From NCBI GenBank assembly GCA_903874575.1, contig CAIQSZ010000121.1:1-5765 (forward strand): DNA of 5,765 nt, in the 5' to 3' direction. This document shows, piece after piece, positions 5,544 through 5,765 of this stretch. Both the position numbers and the translations under genes were made by a program. The DNA is from an uncultured Elusimicrobia bacterium (GTDB taxonomy: Bacteria; Elusimicrobiota; Elusimicrobia; UBA1565; UBA9628). The first letter of the stretch is position 1; each line of letters starts with the position of its first letter. The notes beneath the pieces are model-generated. The model was given only the letters and a program-made list of their open reading frames with translations, did no database searches and had not been told where the DNA came from.

Positions 5544-5765
5544 TTAAACACGTTCGACGGCGACGGCGGCCGCCTCCCCGCCGCCGAGGCAGATGCCGGC
5601 GACGCCGCGCTTGGCGCCGCGTATCTTCAGGGCGTTCAGCAGCGTGACGATGATGCGCGCGCCCGACGCGCCGAGCGGATGGCCCAGGGCGACCGCGCCG
5701 CCGTGGACGTTGATTTTATCATGCGGCAGGCCGCCCAGCTTGGCGACGGCGAGCGCGACGACCGA
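5544..5765 (-). CDS. Thiolase (acetyl-CoA acyltransferase type), C-terminal 73 residues only
   Basis: The gene enters from the right edge and only its 3' end is present. Thiolases condense or cleave acyl-CoA units; this end cannot show whether the enzyme is biosynthetic or degradative. In the fragment, NVHGGAVALGHPLGASGAR (19-37) is thiolase signature 2, with the catalytic histidine at fragment residue 29. GICLGGGEAAAVAVERV (57-73) carries the active-site cysteine at 59 and the GGG turn, then ends at a TAA. Both C-terminal catalytic residues are intact, so nothing suggests a pseudogene. The GGGEAAA version replaces the commoner GGGMG-type sequence but occurs in functional family members as far as I recall. 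It lies 61 bases upstream of yajQ and is probably the most promoter-proximal member of the block seen here. Confidence 0.92.
   Translation of the reverse strand, partial: SVVALAVAKLGGLPHDKINVHGGAVALGHPLGASGARIIVTLLNALKIRGAKRGVAGICLGGGEAAAVAVERV

Noticed and set aside
5483..5551. GTG at 5551 extending YajQ by 23 residues
   Set aside because: It would overlap the thiolase end, has no family support, and the ATG at 5482 has a strong ribosome-binding site.

Overview
This is a GC-rich bacterial chromosome segment, by eye about 65-75% GC in most genes. It has one complete plus-strand gene pair, a convergent minus-strand block of four complete genes plus the end of a fifth, and a compositionally different gene at the left edge. 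All six complete genes from 749 onward belong to recognisable families; the leftmost gene does not. The gene set (McsA/McsB arginine kinase, fused FTCD, YajQ, a thiolase) does not fix the taxon. A GC-rich member of a less-studied phylum such as Elusimicrobiota, or a deltaproteobacterial or acidobacterial-type lineage, would fit. That is a guess, not a result.

Layout. 1-637: an AT-richer plus-strand frame encoding a small unrecognised protein with a C-terminal pair of membrane helices. The frame is open to the window edge, so it may begin upstream. 638-748: a 111-base gap with an elaborate inverted repeat and then a perfect TATAAT about one helical turn before the next start codon. 749-2144: mcsA (short form, lacking the usual C-terminal UVR domain) and mcsB, one base apart. 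They encode a zinc-binding activator and the protein-arginine kinase that tags proteins for ClpCP degradation in Firmicutes. ctsR and clpC, their partners in the Bacillus operon, are not in the window, and the pair ends in a convergent junction. 2145-2166: a short junction with a small GC hairpin.

2167-5765 (all minus strand, transcribed right to left): the 3' end of a thiolase, yajQ, a HAD-family phosphatase, ftcD (bifunctional formimidoyltransferase-cyclodeaminase) and a GNAT acetyltransferase. Gaps are 61, 40, 29 and 7 bases, so these genes are probably cotranscribed. The products do not form one obvious pathway: acyl-CoA metabolism, a nucleotide/RNA-binding protein, a small-molecule phosphatase, one-carbon/folate metabolism and an acetyltransferase.

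I found no RNA gene, CRISPR array, insertion sequence or attachment site. There is no clear new system here. The best leads are the UVR-less McsA with a possibly leaderless promoter, and a recurring arrangement in which tiny upstream reading frames end exactly at the start codons of the minus-strand genes.
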